A stretch of 64,000 nucleotides of DNA from Streptomyces sp. ERV7 (GTDB lineage: Bacteria; Actinomycetota; Actinomycetes; Streptomycetales; Streptomycetaceae): the NCBI RefSeq assembly GCF_001653515.1, contig NZ_LYOY01000029.1, positions 992,001 to 1,056,000 of the forward strand. The letters run 5' to 3'. Shown in pieces: positions 54,902-63,685 of the stretch. The notes under the pieces were generated by a model. It worked only from the letters and a program-made list of their open reading frames with translations, was not told where the DNA came from and did not search any database. The translations under genes were made by a program, and so were the position numbers. Numbering within the stretch: the stretch's first letter is position 1; every line of letters begins with the position of its first letter.

Positions 54902-57615
54902 GCGACCAGAAGAAGTGCCAGCGCCCCGGCTGCGAGGGCTCCTACGAGGACATGGGCGGCGGTGAGCTGTACTGCGACACCTGCGGTCTGGCGCCGGTGG
55001 TGTCCGTGAACGGCACCATCTCCTCGCCCGCCACCGGGATCACCGGGGGCGCCCGCAAGGGCAGCGGCTCCTCGTCGGCCCGCTCGGCGCGGTCCTCGAC
55101 GTCGTCCCGCTCCTCGCGCTCCTCGACGTCTCGGCGCTCGGTGTCGGGGCGCCTGTCGCGCTCGCTGACGGGGGCGGGCAGCGCGCGCTCGGTCTCGGTG
55201 CGCAGCTCGGGCTCCGCGACCGGCACCTCCGGGCGCAGCAGACTCGGGGCCGGTCTGGTCACCGTGCCGGGAGTGCCGCGTCCCAACCCGGCGACGGCCG
55301 TGATGGAGCACCCCGAGGTCCCCGAGCGGAAGCGTTTCTGCTCGCGTTCGGACTGCGGGGCGCCGGTGGGCCGCTCGCGCGGGGAGCGGACCGGGCGCAC
55401 CGAGGGCTTCTGCACCAAGTGCGGCCACCCGTACTCGTTCGTCCCCAAGCTGCACCAGGGCGACATCGTGCACGGCCAGTACGAGGTGGTGGGCTGTCTG
55501 GCGCACGGCGGGCTCGGCTGGGTCTACCTCGCCGTGGACCGCGCGGTCTCGGACCGCTGGGTGGTCCTCAAGGGCCTGCTCGACACCGGCGACCAGGACG
55601 CGATGGCGGCGGCGATCTCCGAACGCCGCTTCCTGGCCGAGATCGAGCACTCCAACATCGTGCGCATCTACAACTTCGTGGAGCACCTCGACCAGCGCAC
55701 CGGCTCCATGGACGGCTACATCGTCATGGAGTACGTGGGCGGCAAGTCGCTCAAGGAGATCGCCAACGAGCGGCGCGGCCCGGACGGCAAGCGCGACCCG
55801 CTCCCGGTCGAGCAGGCCTGCGCGTACGGCATCGAGGCCCTGGAGGCGCTGGGCCACCTCCACAGCCGCAACCTGCTCTACTGCGACTTCAAGGTCGACA
55901 ACGCGATCCAGACCGAGGACCAGCTGAAGCTGATCGACATGGGCGCGGTGCGCCGGATGGACGACGACGAGTCGGCCATCTACGGCACGGTCGGCTACCA
56001 GGCGCCGGAGGTCGCCGAGGCGGGGCCCTCGGTCGCCTCCGACCTGTACACGGTCGCGCGCACCCTGGCCGTGCTCACCTTCGACTTCCAGGGCTATACG
56101 AACGTCTTCGCGGACAGCCTGCCGGACCCGGACAACATCGAGGTGTTCCGGACGTACGAGTCGTTCTACCGGCTCCTCGTGCGGGCCACCGACCCCGACC
56201 CGGCCCGTCGGTTCGCCTCCGCGCAGGAGATGGCCGAGCAGCTGACCGGGGTGCTGCGGGAGGTCGTGGCGCTCCAGACCGGCCGCCCGCGCCCGGCCCT
56301 GTCGACCCTGTTCGGGACCGAACTGCGGCTCACGGACACGGTGTTGTTCGCGGAGCTCACCGGGGACGTGTCGGCGCTCGGGGCCCGGGCGGTGCCCGAG
56401 AGCCGGTGGGCACGCCGCCGCGCGGCGGCCAACGGCTCCGCGGCGCCGGGCGCGGCCGGCGCGCTGGCGCACACGGGCGCGGGCGTCGTGCCCGTCGCCG
56501 CGGCCGGGCCGACCGTCACCGCGGCCCCGCACTCCTCCCCCGGCACCGGCGCCGCGGTCCCGGGCACCCCGGCCGCGCCCACGCCGACCGCCGTCGTCCC
56601 CGCGCCCCGCGTCGGCGGCGCCCCGGACGCGTACGGCCCGGGAGCGGACGGCGACGGCTATCTGCGGCCGCTGGACGCGCCCGCCACCGCGCTGGCGCTG
56701 CCGGTGCCGCACGTGGACCCGAGCGACCCCAACGCCGGGTTCCTGGCGGGTCTGATGGCCGCCGCGCCCGCCGAGCTCATCACCGCGCTGCGCACCGCGC
56801 CCGCCAACTCGGTGGAGAAGCGGCTGCGCGAGCTGCGCGCCCGGCTCGACCTGGGCGAACTGGTCTCGGCTGCGCGGGGCCTGGAGTCCCTGGAGGCCGA
56901 CCACCCCGACGACTGGCGGGTGGTCTGGTACCGGGGCGTGGCCTCGCTGGTCTCCGGCGACCACGAGAACGCCGCGCTCTCCTTCGACGCCGTCTACGAC
57001 GCGTTCCCGGGCGAGCCGACGCCCAAGCTGGCGCTCGGCGTGTGCGCGGAGGTACTGGGGCAGCTGGACAACGCGGCCGAGTACTACCGGCTGGTGTGGA
57101 CGACCGACCCTAGCTACGTCAGCGCCGCGTTCGGCCTGGCGCGGGTGCAGCTGGCCGCGGGCGACCGCACGGCGGCCGTGACGACCCTGGAGTCGGTGCC
57201 GGAGGCCTCGATCCACTACACGGCGGCCCGGGTCGCCGCCGTGCGGGCGAGGCTGCGGCGGCGCACCCCGGGCGACGCGCTCCTGCCCGACCTGCGGGCC
57301 TCGGCGGGCCAGGTGGACGCGCTCCAGCAGCTGGGCCTGGACGCGGTGCGCCGCGAGCGGCTGGCCGCCGAAGTCCTCGGCACCGCGCTCGACTGGGTAC
57401 TCTCCGGAAGCCGGAGCGTGCCCGGGAAGGCCGGACAGAGCCGGGACGGCACGTCCGGCGAGACCATACTGCTGGGCAGCGAGCTGGACGAACGGGGCCT
57501 GCGGTTCGGCCTGGAGCGTTCGTACCGGGTGCTCGCCCGGCTCGCCGGAAGCGGCGAGGAGCGGATCGAACTGGTGGAGCGGGCAAACCGTTTCCGCCCC
57601 CGGACGTGGGTGTGA
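54898..57615 (+). CDS. PknG-like serine/threonine protein kinase with zinc ribbons and TPR
   Basis: A 905-residue soluble kinase. N-terminal zinc ribbon CQRPGCEGSYEDMGGGELYC..C, then a long Ser/Arg low-complexity segment (about 45-115), a second rubredoxin-like pair (CSRSDCGAP..CTKCGHPY, about 145-180), kinase domain about 195-460 with LAHGGLGWVYLAVDRA (glycine loop), Lys in WVVLKGLL, catalytic YCDFKVDN near 330 and IDMGAVRR in place of DFG, and a C-terminal TPR region (about 600-905). This is the PknG architecture; PknG in mycobacteria controls glutamate metabolism through the FHA protein GarA/OdhI. A 100-residue Ala/Pro linker (about 500-610) is longer than in Mycobacterium. Start GTG overlaps the previous stop. 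Confidence 0.88.
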   Translation: MSDQKKCQRPGCEGSYEDMGGGELYCDTCGLAPVVSVNGTISSPATGITGGARKGSGSSSARSARSSTSSRSSRSSTSRRSVSGRLSRSLTGAGSARSVSVRSSGSATGTSGRSRLGAGLVTVPGVPRPNPATAVMEHPEVPERKRFCSRSDCGAPVGRSRGERTGRTEGFCTKCGHPYSFVPKLHQGDIVHGQYEVVGCLAHGGLGWVYLAVDRAVSDRWVVLKGLLDTGDQDAMAAAISERRFLAEIEHSNIVRIYNFVEHLDQRTGSMDGYIVMEYVGGKSLKEIANERRGPDGKRDPLPVEQACAYGIEALEALGHLHSRNLLYCDFKVDNAIQTEDQLKLIDMGAVRRMDDDESAIYGTVGYQAPEVAEAGPSVASDLYTVARTLAVLTFDFQGYTNVFADSLPDPDNIEVFRTYESFYRLLVRATDPDPARRFASAQEMAEQLTGVLREVVALQTGRPRPALSTLFGTELRLTDTVLFAELTGDVSALGARAVPESRWARRRAAANGSAAPGAAGALAHTGAGVVPVAAAGPTVTAAPHSSPGTGAAVPGTPAAPTPTAVVPAPRVGGAPDAYGPGADGDGYLRPLDAPATALALPVPHVDPSDPNAGFLAGLMAAAPAELITALRTAPANSVEKRLRELRARLDLGELVSAARGLESLEADHPDDWRVVWYRGVASLVSGDHENAALSFDAVYDAFPGEPTPKLALGVCAEVLGQLDNAAEYYRLVWTTDPSYVSAAFGLARVQLAAGDRTAAVTTLESVPEASIHYTAARVAAVRARLRRRTPGDALLPDLRASAGQVDALQQLGLDAVRRERLAAEVLGTALDWVLSGSRSVPGKAGQSRDGTSGETILLGSELDERGLRFGLERSYRVLARLAGSGEERIELVERANRFRPRTWV

Positions 57616-57619
57616 ATTG

Positions 57620-58924
57620 ATGGCGCAGATGCACCAGTCGGCAACCGGGTCGTGCCCCGGCTGCGCGGAGCCGCTGGAGTCGGGCGACCGGTACTGCGGG
57701 GCCTGCGGGTACGACCTGTCGGCCGTGCCCGCGGCTCCGGTGGACACCCCGACGGTGGTCATGGGCAGTCCCGCGGCGGGCGAGGCGTGGCCCGCCGCCC
57801 GCGCTGCGGACGGCTCAGGCCCGACGCATCTGCCCACCGATCTGCCCGGCACCGACTCGGGCGGCTCCGCGCTGCCCACACACGTACGGCACGAGGGTCC
57901 CGGGGCCGAACCCGAGCCCGACGAGTACCCGTTGCCCGCGCCCGACCCCCGAGCCGCCGACACCTCCGCCCTGGGGGAGCAGGCCACCCATGTCAGCACG
58001 CCGGTGAAGGTCTGTGTGGCCTGCCGGGCCGGGCGGGTCGACGAGGACGGGTACTGCGAGAACTGCGGGCACGCCCAGCCGCGCGAGCGCGACCACATGG
58101 AGCAGGAGCTCGGCCCGGTGGCGGCGGTCAGCGACCGGGGCCTGCGCCACCACCGCAACGAGGACGCGTTCGCCGTGTCCACCACCGCGCTGCCCGACGG
58201 CTCGCCCGCCGTGGTGGCGATCGTCTGCGACGGCGTCTCCTCCGCGACCCGCCCCGACGAGGCGTCGGCGGCGGCCGCGGCCCGCGCCAACGAGTCGCTG
58301 CTCCAGGCGCTGCCCCAGGGCACGCACCCGCAGCAGGCGATGCACGAGGCGATCGTGGCCGCCGCCGAGGCGGTCAACTCCCTCGCCGACGAGCCCGTCG
58401 CGGCCCTGGAGCACGACCGCCACCAGAACGCGCCGGCCTGCACCCTGGTCGGCGCGATCGCCGCCGGCGGCCTCCTCGTGGTCGGCTGGGTCGGCGACAG
58501 CCGGGCCTACTGGGTGCCCGACGACCGTACGACCCCGCCCGCCCGGCTCACCGAGGACGACTCGTGGGCCGCGCAGATGGTGGCGGCGGGCCTGATGAGC
58601 GAGGCCGACGCGTACGCGGACGAGCGGGCGCACGCCATCACGGGCTGGCTGGGCGCCGACGCGTACGAACTGGACCCGCACACCGCCTCGTTCAAGCCGG
58701 ACCGCTCCGGGGTGGTCGTGGTCTGCACGGACGGGCTGTGGAACTACGCGGAGGGCGCCGGGGAGATGGCCGGGGCCGTGCCGGCGGACGCCGCCGAACG
58801 GCCGCTGCGCAGTGCCCAGGTGCTGGTCGGCCACGCCCTGGACGGCGGGGGCCACGACAACGTAACAGTGGCCGTCGTGCCGTTCGCGGTCCCTCAGCCG
58901 GGGGCAGGATCCGCCTACAACTAG
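57620..58924 (+). CDS. PP2C-type protein phosphatase with double zinc ribbon
   Basis: A 434-residue phosphatase, the likely antagonist of the PknG-like kinase. Two N-terminal zinc ribbons (CPGCAEPLESGDRYCGACGY; CVACRAGRVDEDGYCENCGH) are followed by a PP2C domain from about residue 165: SDRGLRHHRNEDAFAV, IVCDGVSSA, GWVGDSRAYW, VVVCTDGLWNYAEGAGEM, GGHDNVTVAVVPF, including the metal-binding Asp residues. Starts 5 bases after the kinase stop, so it is in the same operon. Cytosolic. Confidence 0.88.
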   Translation: MAQMHQSATGSCPGCAEPLESGDRYCGACGYDLSAVPAAPVDTPTVVMGSPAAGEAWPAARAADGSGPTHLPTDLPGTDSGGSALPTHVRHEGPGAEPEPDEYPLPAPDPRAADTSALGEQATHVSTPVKVCVACRAGRVDEDGYCENCGHAQPRERDHMEQELGPVAAVSDRGLRHHRNEDAFAVSTTALPDGSPAVVAIVCDGVSSATRPDEASAAAAARANESLLQALPQGTHPQQAMHEAIVAAAEAVNSLADEPVAALEHDRHQNAPACTLVGAIAAGGLLVVGWVGDSRAYWVPDDRTTPPARLTEDDSWAAQMVAAGLMSEADAYADERAHAITGWLGADAYELDPHTASFKPDRSGVVVVCTDGLWNYAEGAGEMAGAVPADAAERPLRSAQVLVGHALDGGGHDNVTVAVVPFAVPQPGAGSAYN

Positions 58925-58990
58925 GCCCAGGCACCTGATTCCCCCGCAATCTTGTCTCTTCAGGCCCAGAAGCCTCAAGGAGCCCTACAG

Positions 58991-60349
58991 ATGGCCAACT
59001 TCTCCAAGCCGCACGCGCCCCGGTTCTCCGTCGAGGTCTACCAGAACGAGTACCTGCCGGAGGGCGGCCGTGAGGTCAACGCGATCGTCACCGTGACGTC
59101 CACGGGCGGCGGCACGGGCGGCGGGACCGCGCCGGCCGGGGCCGCGCTGTCGCCCTCGGCCGTACCGGGGCAGGCGCCCAGCGCCGCCGTGGTGATCATG
59201 GTCGACTGCTCGGGGTCGATGGACTACCCGCCGACGAAGATGCGCAACGCGCGCGACGCCACGGCGGCCGCGATCGACACCCTGCGCGACGGTGTGACGT
59301 TCGCGGTGGTCGCGGGCACCCACCAGGCCAAGGAGGTCTACCCGGGCAACGGCCGCCTGGCCACCGCCGACGCGCAGACCCGCGCCCAGGCCAAGGAGGC
59401 GCTGCGCAGGCTGAGCGCGGGCGGCGGCACCGCCATCGGTACCTGGCTGAAACTCGCCGACCGGCTGCTGAGCTCGGCCGACGTACCGATCCGGCACGGC
59501 ATCCTGCTCACCGACGGCCGCAACGAGCACGAGTCGCCGGCGGACCTGAAGGCCGCGCTCGACGCCTGCGCGGGCCGCTTCACCTGCGACGCGCGCGGGG
59601 TCGGCACCGACTGGGAGGTCAAGGAGGTCACCCAGATAGCCTCCGCGCTGCTCGGCACCGCCGACATCGTGGCCGACCCCTCGGGCCTGGCCGCGGACTT
59701 CACGCGGATGATGGAGAACGCGATGGGCAAGGAGGTCGCGGACGTCGCGCTGCGGCTGTGGACCCCGGTCGGCGTGGAGATCACGTTCGTGAAGCAGGTC
59801 GCGCCCACCGTCGAGGAGCTGACGGACCGCCGCACCGAGGCGGGGCCGCGCGCCGGGGACTACCCCACGGGCTCATGGGGCGACGAGTCGCGCGACTACC
59901 ACGTGTGCGTCCAGGTCCCGGAGGCCGGAATCGGCCAGGAGATGCTCGCCGCCCGGGTCTCGCTGATCCTGCCCGACCCGGCGGGCGGCACCCCGCAGGC
60001 GCTCTCGCAGGGGCTGGTCCGCGCGGTGTGGACCGAGGACATGGCCGCCTCCACCGCGCTCAACCCCCAGGTCGCCCACTACACGGGTCAGGCCGAACTG
60101 GCGCAAGTCATCCAACAGGGTCTCGATGCCCGCAAGTCGGGCGATATGGACGGCGCCACCGCCAAGCTCGGCCGGGCCGTCCAGCTCGCCGCCGCCTCCG
60201 GGAACGCCGATACGGCGAAGCTGCTCGCGAAGGTGGTGGACGTCGTCGACGAGGCGACGGGTACTGTGCGACTGAAGGCGAAGGTCGCGGAGGCGGACGA
60301 GATGACTCTCGAAACCCGCTCGACGAAGACCGTACGCGTGAAGAAGTGA
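58991..60349 (+). CDS. VWA-domain protein
   Basis: A 452-residue cytosolic protein with a von Willebrand A domain: the MIDAS motif is VIMVDCSGSMDYPPTKMRNA, with the later Thr and Asp in GGGTAIGTWL and GILLTDGRNEH. N-terminal beta-sandwich region and a C-terminal helical part follow. VWA proteins assemble metal-dependent complexes; in this cluster it probably recruits kinase, phosphatase and FHA partner. AAGGAG 8 bases before the ATG at 58991. Conserved next to PP2C and FHA genes in Streptomyces. Confidence 0.85.
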   Translation: MANFSKPHAPRFSVEVYQNEYLPEGGREVNAIVTVTSTGGGTGGGTAPAGAALSPSAVPGQAPSAAVVIMVDCSGSMDYPPTKMRNARDATAAAIDTLRDGVTFAVVAGTHQAKEVYPGNGRLATADAQTRAQAKEALRRLSAGGGTAIGTWLKLADRLLSSADVPIRHGILLTDGRNEHESPADLKAALDACAGRFTCDARGVGTDWEVKEVTQIASALLGTADIVADPSGLAADFTRMMENAMGKEVADVALRLWTPVGVEITFVKQVAPTVEELTDRRTEAGPRAGDYPTGSWGDESRDYHVCVQVPEAGIGQEMLAARVSLILPDPAGGTPQALSQGLVRAVWTEDMAASTALNPQVAHYTGQAELAQVIQQGLDARKSGDMDGATAKLGRAVQLAAASGNADTAKLLAKVVDVVDEATGTVRLKAKVAEADEMTLETRSTKTVRVKK

Positions 60350-60467
60350 CGACGAAACCGACCCGGGCACCGGCCCGGGAGCACACCGCACACAGCGGTA
60401 CGCAGTAGCGAAACCACTTGAGTGCCTCGGCCCGAGGGGCCGGACGAGGAGAGGGGGAAGCGACTCC

Positions 60468-61090
60468 ATGCCGACCTGCCCGAACGGACACCAGTCGGGT
60501 TCCGACGACTGGTGCGAGGTCTGCGGCCATCGCATGGGCGCCGTGCCGCCGCCTCCCCGTCCCAGTCGCAGCCGCCGCAGCACCAGGCGCCGCAGCACAC
60601 CCAGGCGCCCCAGGCCCCGCAGCAGCCCCAGCAGCCCCAGCAGCAGTTCCAGGCCCCGCCGCCCCAGCAGCTCCGCTGGTCGGTCACCATCGGGCCGGAC
60701 CGGGACTACTTCATGGCGATGATGCAGCGCAGCGGGCCCGAGGCCGCCGGGCTGAACCTGCCCGCGTACTCGCCCGAGCAGCAGCGCCAGCTCACCGGCA
60801 ACCAGCTCACCATCGGCCGCCGCCGCCACTCCACCGGCGAGGCGCCCGACATCGACCTGGCCGTACCGCCGGAGGACCCGGGCGTCTCGCACCAGCACGC
60901 GGTCCTGGTCCAGCAGCCCGACGGCACCTGGGCGGTGGTCGACCAGAACTCCACCAACGGCACGACCATCAACGGCGGCGAGGAGCCCATCCAGCCGTAT
61001 GTGCCGGTCGCGCTCCAGGACGGCGACCGGGTGCACGTGGGCGCCTGGACCACGCTGACCCTCCGCCGGGCCCAGGGCCTGTCCGGCTAG
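60468..61090 (+). pseudogene. Zinc-ribbon/FHA-domain protein interrupted by a frameshift
   Basis: ATG at 60468 opens MPTCPNGHQSGSDDWCEVCG, a zinc ribbon, which runs out of frame after about 30 codons. The FHA domain lies in another frame (QLTIGRRRHSTGEAPDIDLA, GVSHQHAVLVQ, DQNSTNGTTINGG to the stop at 61090), preceded by a Gln/Pro linker in that same frame. Adding one C to the run CCTCCCC at about 60549-60555 joins both parts cleanly (PPPSQSQPP). So a one-base deletion, or a sequencing error in a C-run, separates them. FHA domains bind phosphothreonine; this would be the natural target of the PknG-like kinase. The gene meets the convergent PCMT-like gene with a 4-base overlap. Confidence 0.75.
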
Positions 61091-62064
61091 ACACCTCCGG
61101 GCACGACGTCCCGCAGGGGCCATGCATAGGGTCCCTGCGGGTCGTCGAGCCAGGCCCACTGCCGCTCGCCGGTGACCGTCACCCCGAACCGCTCGCGCCG
61201 GGGCCGCCCCTCGCGCCGCCACAGCTCGTACGCCTCGTACGGGTCCAGGCTGTCCTCGGTGAGCGCCAGCAGGAAGCGGAAGAGCTCGTTCTCCAGGCTC
61301 GGGCGGGGCAGCCCGCCGCGCTGCGGTGCGCCGGGCGCGGGCGCCACGCCCCGCAGCGGTACGAAATAGGCCGGGGTGTGCAGGAAGTGCCCCTGGGCGT
61401 GCCCGGCGTCGCGCACCCTCAGCAGGATCAGGCCGGTGGCCAGCGGCGCCTCGATCAGCGCCCCCGGGGTGCACTGCGCCAGCCACCCGGCCGGTACCGA
61501 CGGCAGGGTGCAGGTCGCGATGATCCGGTCGAAGGGCGCCCGGGACGGACAGCCGCGCGCCCCGTCGCCGGTCACCACCGCAGGGTGGAAGCCCGCGGCC
61601 GCCAGATGCGTCCGGGCCGACTCGGTGATCTCCGGGTCCAGGTCGACCGTGGTGACCAGCTCCTCGCCGAGCCGGTGGCTGAGCAGCGCCGCGTTGTAGC
61701 CGGTCCCGGCACCGATCTCCAGGACCGCGTGCCCGTCCCGGACGTCCAGGACCTCCAGCATCCGGGCCATCAGCGAGGGCTGGCTGCTGGAGGAGAGCAG
61801 CTCCCCGTCGCGCAGCCGGGTGGCCAGCGGCATGTCCGTGTAGACCCCGTCCAGCCAGCGCGCCCGCATGCCGGGGTCCGGGTCCTGGCCCCACAGCCGC
61901 TGGTGGCCGCCGGGGCGGCCCACGAAGTAGTACGGCACGAAGAGGTCGCGGGGCACCTCCTCGAAGGCGGCCCGCCAGGCCGGGTCGTCGAGCGCGCCCC
62001 CGGCCACGATCTCCGCGACGAGGGCCGCCCGCGCCTCGGCCGCGGGATCCCGGTGTACGCCCAT
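61087..62064 (-). CDS. PCMT-like protein methyltransferase
   Basis: A 325-residue S-adenosylmethionine methyltransferase resembling protein-L-isoaspartate O-methyltransferases, which repair damaged Asp/Asn. SAM motif I is VLEIGAGTGYNAALLSHRLG near residue 115; the preceding TRLRDGELLSSSSQPSLMAR is the typical PCMT substrate loop. A C-terminal extension of about 100 residues (FLLALTEDSLDPYEAYELWR) is found in actinomycete members. ATG at 62064. Convergent overlap with the FHA gene, no terminator between. Confidence 0.85.
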   Translation of the reverse strand: MGVHRDPAAEARAALVAEIVAGGALDDPAWRAAFEEVPRDLFVPYYFVGRPGGHQRLWGQDPDPGMRARWLDGVYTDMPLATRLRDGELLSSSSQPSLMARMLEVLDVRDGHAVLEIGAGTGYNAALLSHRLGEELVTTVDLDPEITESARTHLAAAGFHPAVVTGDGARGCPSRAPFDRIIATCTLPSVPAGWLAQCTPGALIEAPLATGLILLRVRDAGHAQGHFLHTPAYFVPLRGVAPAPGAPQRGGLPRPSLENELFRFLLALTEDSLDPYEAYELWRREGRPRRERFGVTVTGERQWAWLDDPQGPYAWPLRDVVPGGV

Positions 62065-62149
62065 ATGTCCACTGTGCTGCGCCCGGGCCCGGGAGGCGAG
62101 TGGTCCTAGGCCCCAAGTCCTCGGTCACCGCATCTGCGACCATGGACAC

Positions 62150-62554
62150 GTGAACGAGATTCCGCACGGCACGCTTCAGGAGCAGACCTTCTACGAGCAG
62201 GTCGGCGGCGAGGAGACCTTCCGGCGCCTGGTCCACCGCTTCTACCAGGGAGTCGCCGAGGACCCGCTGCTGCGGCCGATGTACCCGGAGGGCGATCTGG
62301 GCCCGGCCGAGGAGCGGCTCGTCCTCTTCCTGATCCAGTACTGGGGCGGCCCGCGCACCTACAGCGACCACCGCGGCCACCCCCGGCTGCGGATGCGCCA
62401 CGCGCCGTTCACCGTGGACCGGGCCGCGCACGACGCCTGGCTGACCCATATGCGCGAGGCCGTCGACGACCTGGGGCTCTCCGAGGAGCACGAGAAGACG
62501 CTCTGGAACTATCTGACGTACGCGGCCGCCTCGATGGTCAACACGGCGGAGTAG
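62150..62554 (+). CDS. glbO: Truncated haemoglobin, group II (GlbO-like)
   Basis: A 134-residue 2-on-2 globin. QTFYEQVGGEETFRRLVHRF (A/B helices with B10 Tyr region), LLRPMYPEGDLGPAEERLVL (CD region with the CD1 Tyr), and proximal His in HPRLRMRHAPFTV. Binds O2/NO and may protect respiration or detoxify NO. GTG at 62150 has no clear ribosome site; the transcript may be leaderless. Length is normal for the family. Hairpin follows. Confidence 0.88.
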   Translation: MNEIPHGTLQEQTFYEQVGGEETFRRLVHRFYQGVAEDPLLRPMYPEGDLGPAEERLVLFLIQYWGGPRTYSDHRGHPRLRMRHAPFTVDRAAHDAWLTHMREAVDDLGLSEEHEKTLWNYLTYAAASMVNTAE

Positions 62555-62584
62555 ACCGGAAGTTAACCTTCCGCCCACTCGGGC

Positions 62585-62618
62585 ACCGGAATGCGGGAAT
62601 CCGTCATCGCATTCCGGT
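62585..62618 (+). terminator. Hairpin after globin gene
   Basis: Perfect 11-base stem ACCGGAATGCG / CGCATTCCGGT with a 12-base loop. Confidence 0.6.
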
Positions 62619-62731
62619 CACGATCCGGTCAAGGTCGCCCGTACTCACCCCGCAAGCGGTTTCCACCGGCCCATGCCCTCTGAAAGCATCCGGACAGACG
62701 TTCGGGGGCAGGTCAGGGTTCTGGGGGCCGT

Positions 62732-62943
62732 GTGGCGGGGTTCGTTTTTCTGCGGGTGCGGGCGCACCGGTTGCTGCTCGCCGCCGCGCTGCTCGCGGTC
62801 GTGCTCACCACCTCGGTCCTGGCCGCCCTGACCGCCTTCTCCGGCTCCATCGGGGACGCGGCCCTGCGCCACACGCTGGCCACCCGGTCCGCCGCGCCCG
62901 CCGCGCTGATCGTCAAGGCGACCGTCCCCGACCGTGGGCCGGT
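62732..62943 (+). pseudogene. FtsX-type ABC permease, N-terminal 70 residues only
   Basis: GTG at 62732 starts a clear FtsX-family permease N-terminus: FLRVRAHRLLLAAALLAVVL, TTSVLAALTAFSGSIGDAAL, then RHTLATRSAAPAALIVKATV. Such permeases are normally about 800-1000 residues. Homology ends at about 62940 where the sequence becomes that of a convergent minus-strand gene. The frame runs on to 63145 as nonsense. Two truncated genes meeting tail to tail mark a deletion or inversion junction. Confidence 0.7.
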
Positions 62944-63219
62944 CACGGAGGACGGGACCACCACCGCCGACGCGGGCTCGTCGAGCGCCTCCAGGAGCTC
63001 ACCCGCCGACACGGTGACATCGAGCTCCACCACCGCGTCCAGCCGCACCGTACGAATCGCCAGCACCTCGAACGCCGGCGGGCGCCCGAACACCGCCAGC
63101 GCCCCGCCCCCGGCCTGCAGCCGTACGGCCGCCGACCGGTCGTAGTGGATCAGCCGGGCCAGGAAGGCGGCGAGATCCGCCACCTCCCCGGCGTCGGCGA
63201 AGCCCAGCTTCACGGTCAT
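62938..63219 (-). pseudogene. Conserved hypothetical protein, 3' end lost
   Basis: ATG at 63219 opens a soluble protein (VKLGFADAGEVADLAAFLAR, RLQAGGGALAVFGRPPAFEV, DVTVSAGELLEALDEPASAV) that I recognise only as a conserved Streptomyces hypothetical usually encoded after a 4-hydroxybenzoyl-CoA-thioesterase-type gene. After about 93 residues, near 62940, the sequence becomes antisense to the permease and runs to a stop at 62713. Its ATG overlaps the thioesterase TGA by four bases. Confidence 0.6.
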
Positions 63220-63680
63220 GCCGCGGCCCGCTCCGACCCCGAGGGCTTCCCGGCGCCGCGCCCCGCGACGGCCGGACCCTCGACGTACTCCTGGAGGAAC
63301 GACTTCTCCTCCGCGGAGATCCGCCGAGGCCGCCCGGCCGCCAGGTCGTACGGCACCACGACCGTGGACGCCCGCACATACACCTGCTCGGGGTCCTTGA
63401 TCTCGTACGCGATCGTCAGCGACGCCGCGCCGATCTTCGTGACCCACGACTCGACGGTCACCGGTGCGTGGCGGTGCACCAGCGGCCGTACGTAGTCGAT
63501 CTCGTGCCGGGCCACGACGGACCCGCCCGAGAACGACGGCGAGCCGTCCCCCGGCGCCAGCCGGAACATGAAGTCGATACGTGCCTCCTCCAGATAGCGG
63601 AGGAAGACCACGTTGTTGACGTGCCCGAAGGCGTCCATGTCCGACCAGCGGAGCGGGCAGCTGTAGATGTGGCGAGCCAA
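63216..63680 (-). CDS. Acyl-CoA thioesterase (4HBT hot-dog fold)
   Basis: A 154-residue single-hot-dog thioesterase: HIYSCPLRWSDMDAFGHVNN contains the family's catalytic Asp motif (DMDAFGHVNN), then FLRYLEEARIDFMFRLAPG and VARHEIDYVRPLVHRHAPVT. Hydrolyses acyl-CoA thioesters. The only start that fits is TTG at 63680, six bases after the ettA stop, with GGGG about 9 bases before it. Forms an operon ettA - thioesterase - truncated gene. Confidence 0.85.
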   Translation of the reverse strand: MARHIYSCPLRWSDMDAFGHVNNVVFLRYLEEARIDFMFRLAPGDGSPSFSGGSVVARHEIDYVRPLVHRHAPVTVESWVTKIGAASLTIAYEIKDPEQVYVRASTVVVPYDLAAGRPRRISAEEKSFLQEYVEGPAVAGRGAGKPSGSERAAA

Positions 63681-63685
63681 GAAGA

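Noticed and set aside
54304..58443. 1379-codon minus-strand open frame across the PknG/PP2C genes
   Set aside because: Antisense shadow; its residues lack any domain, whereas the plus strand holds complete kinase and phosphatase motifs.
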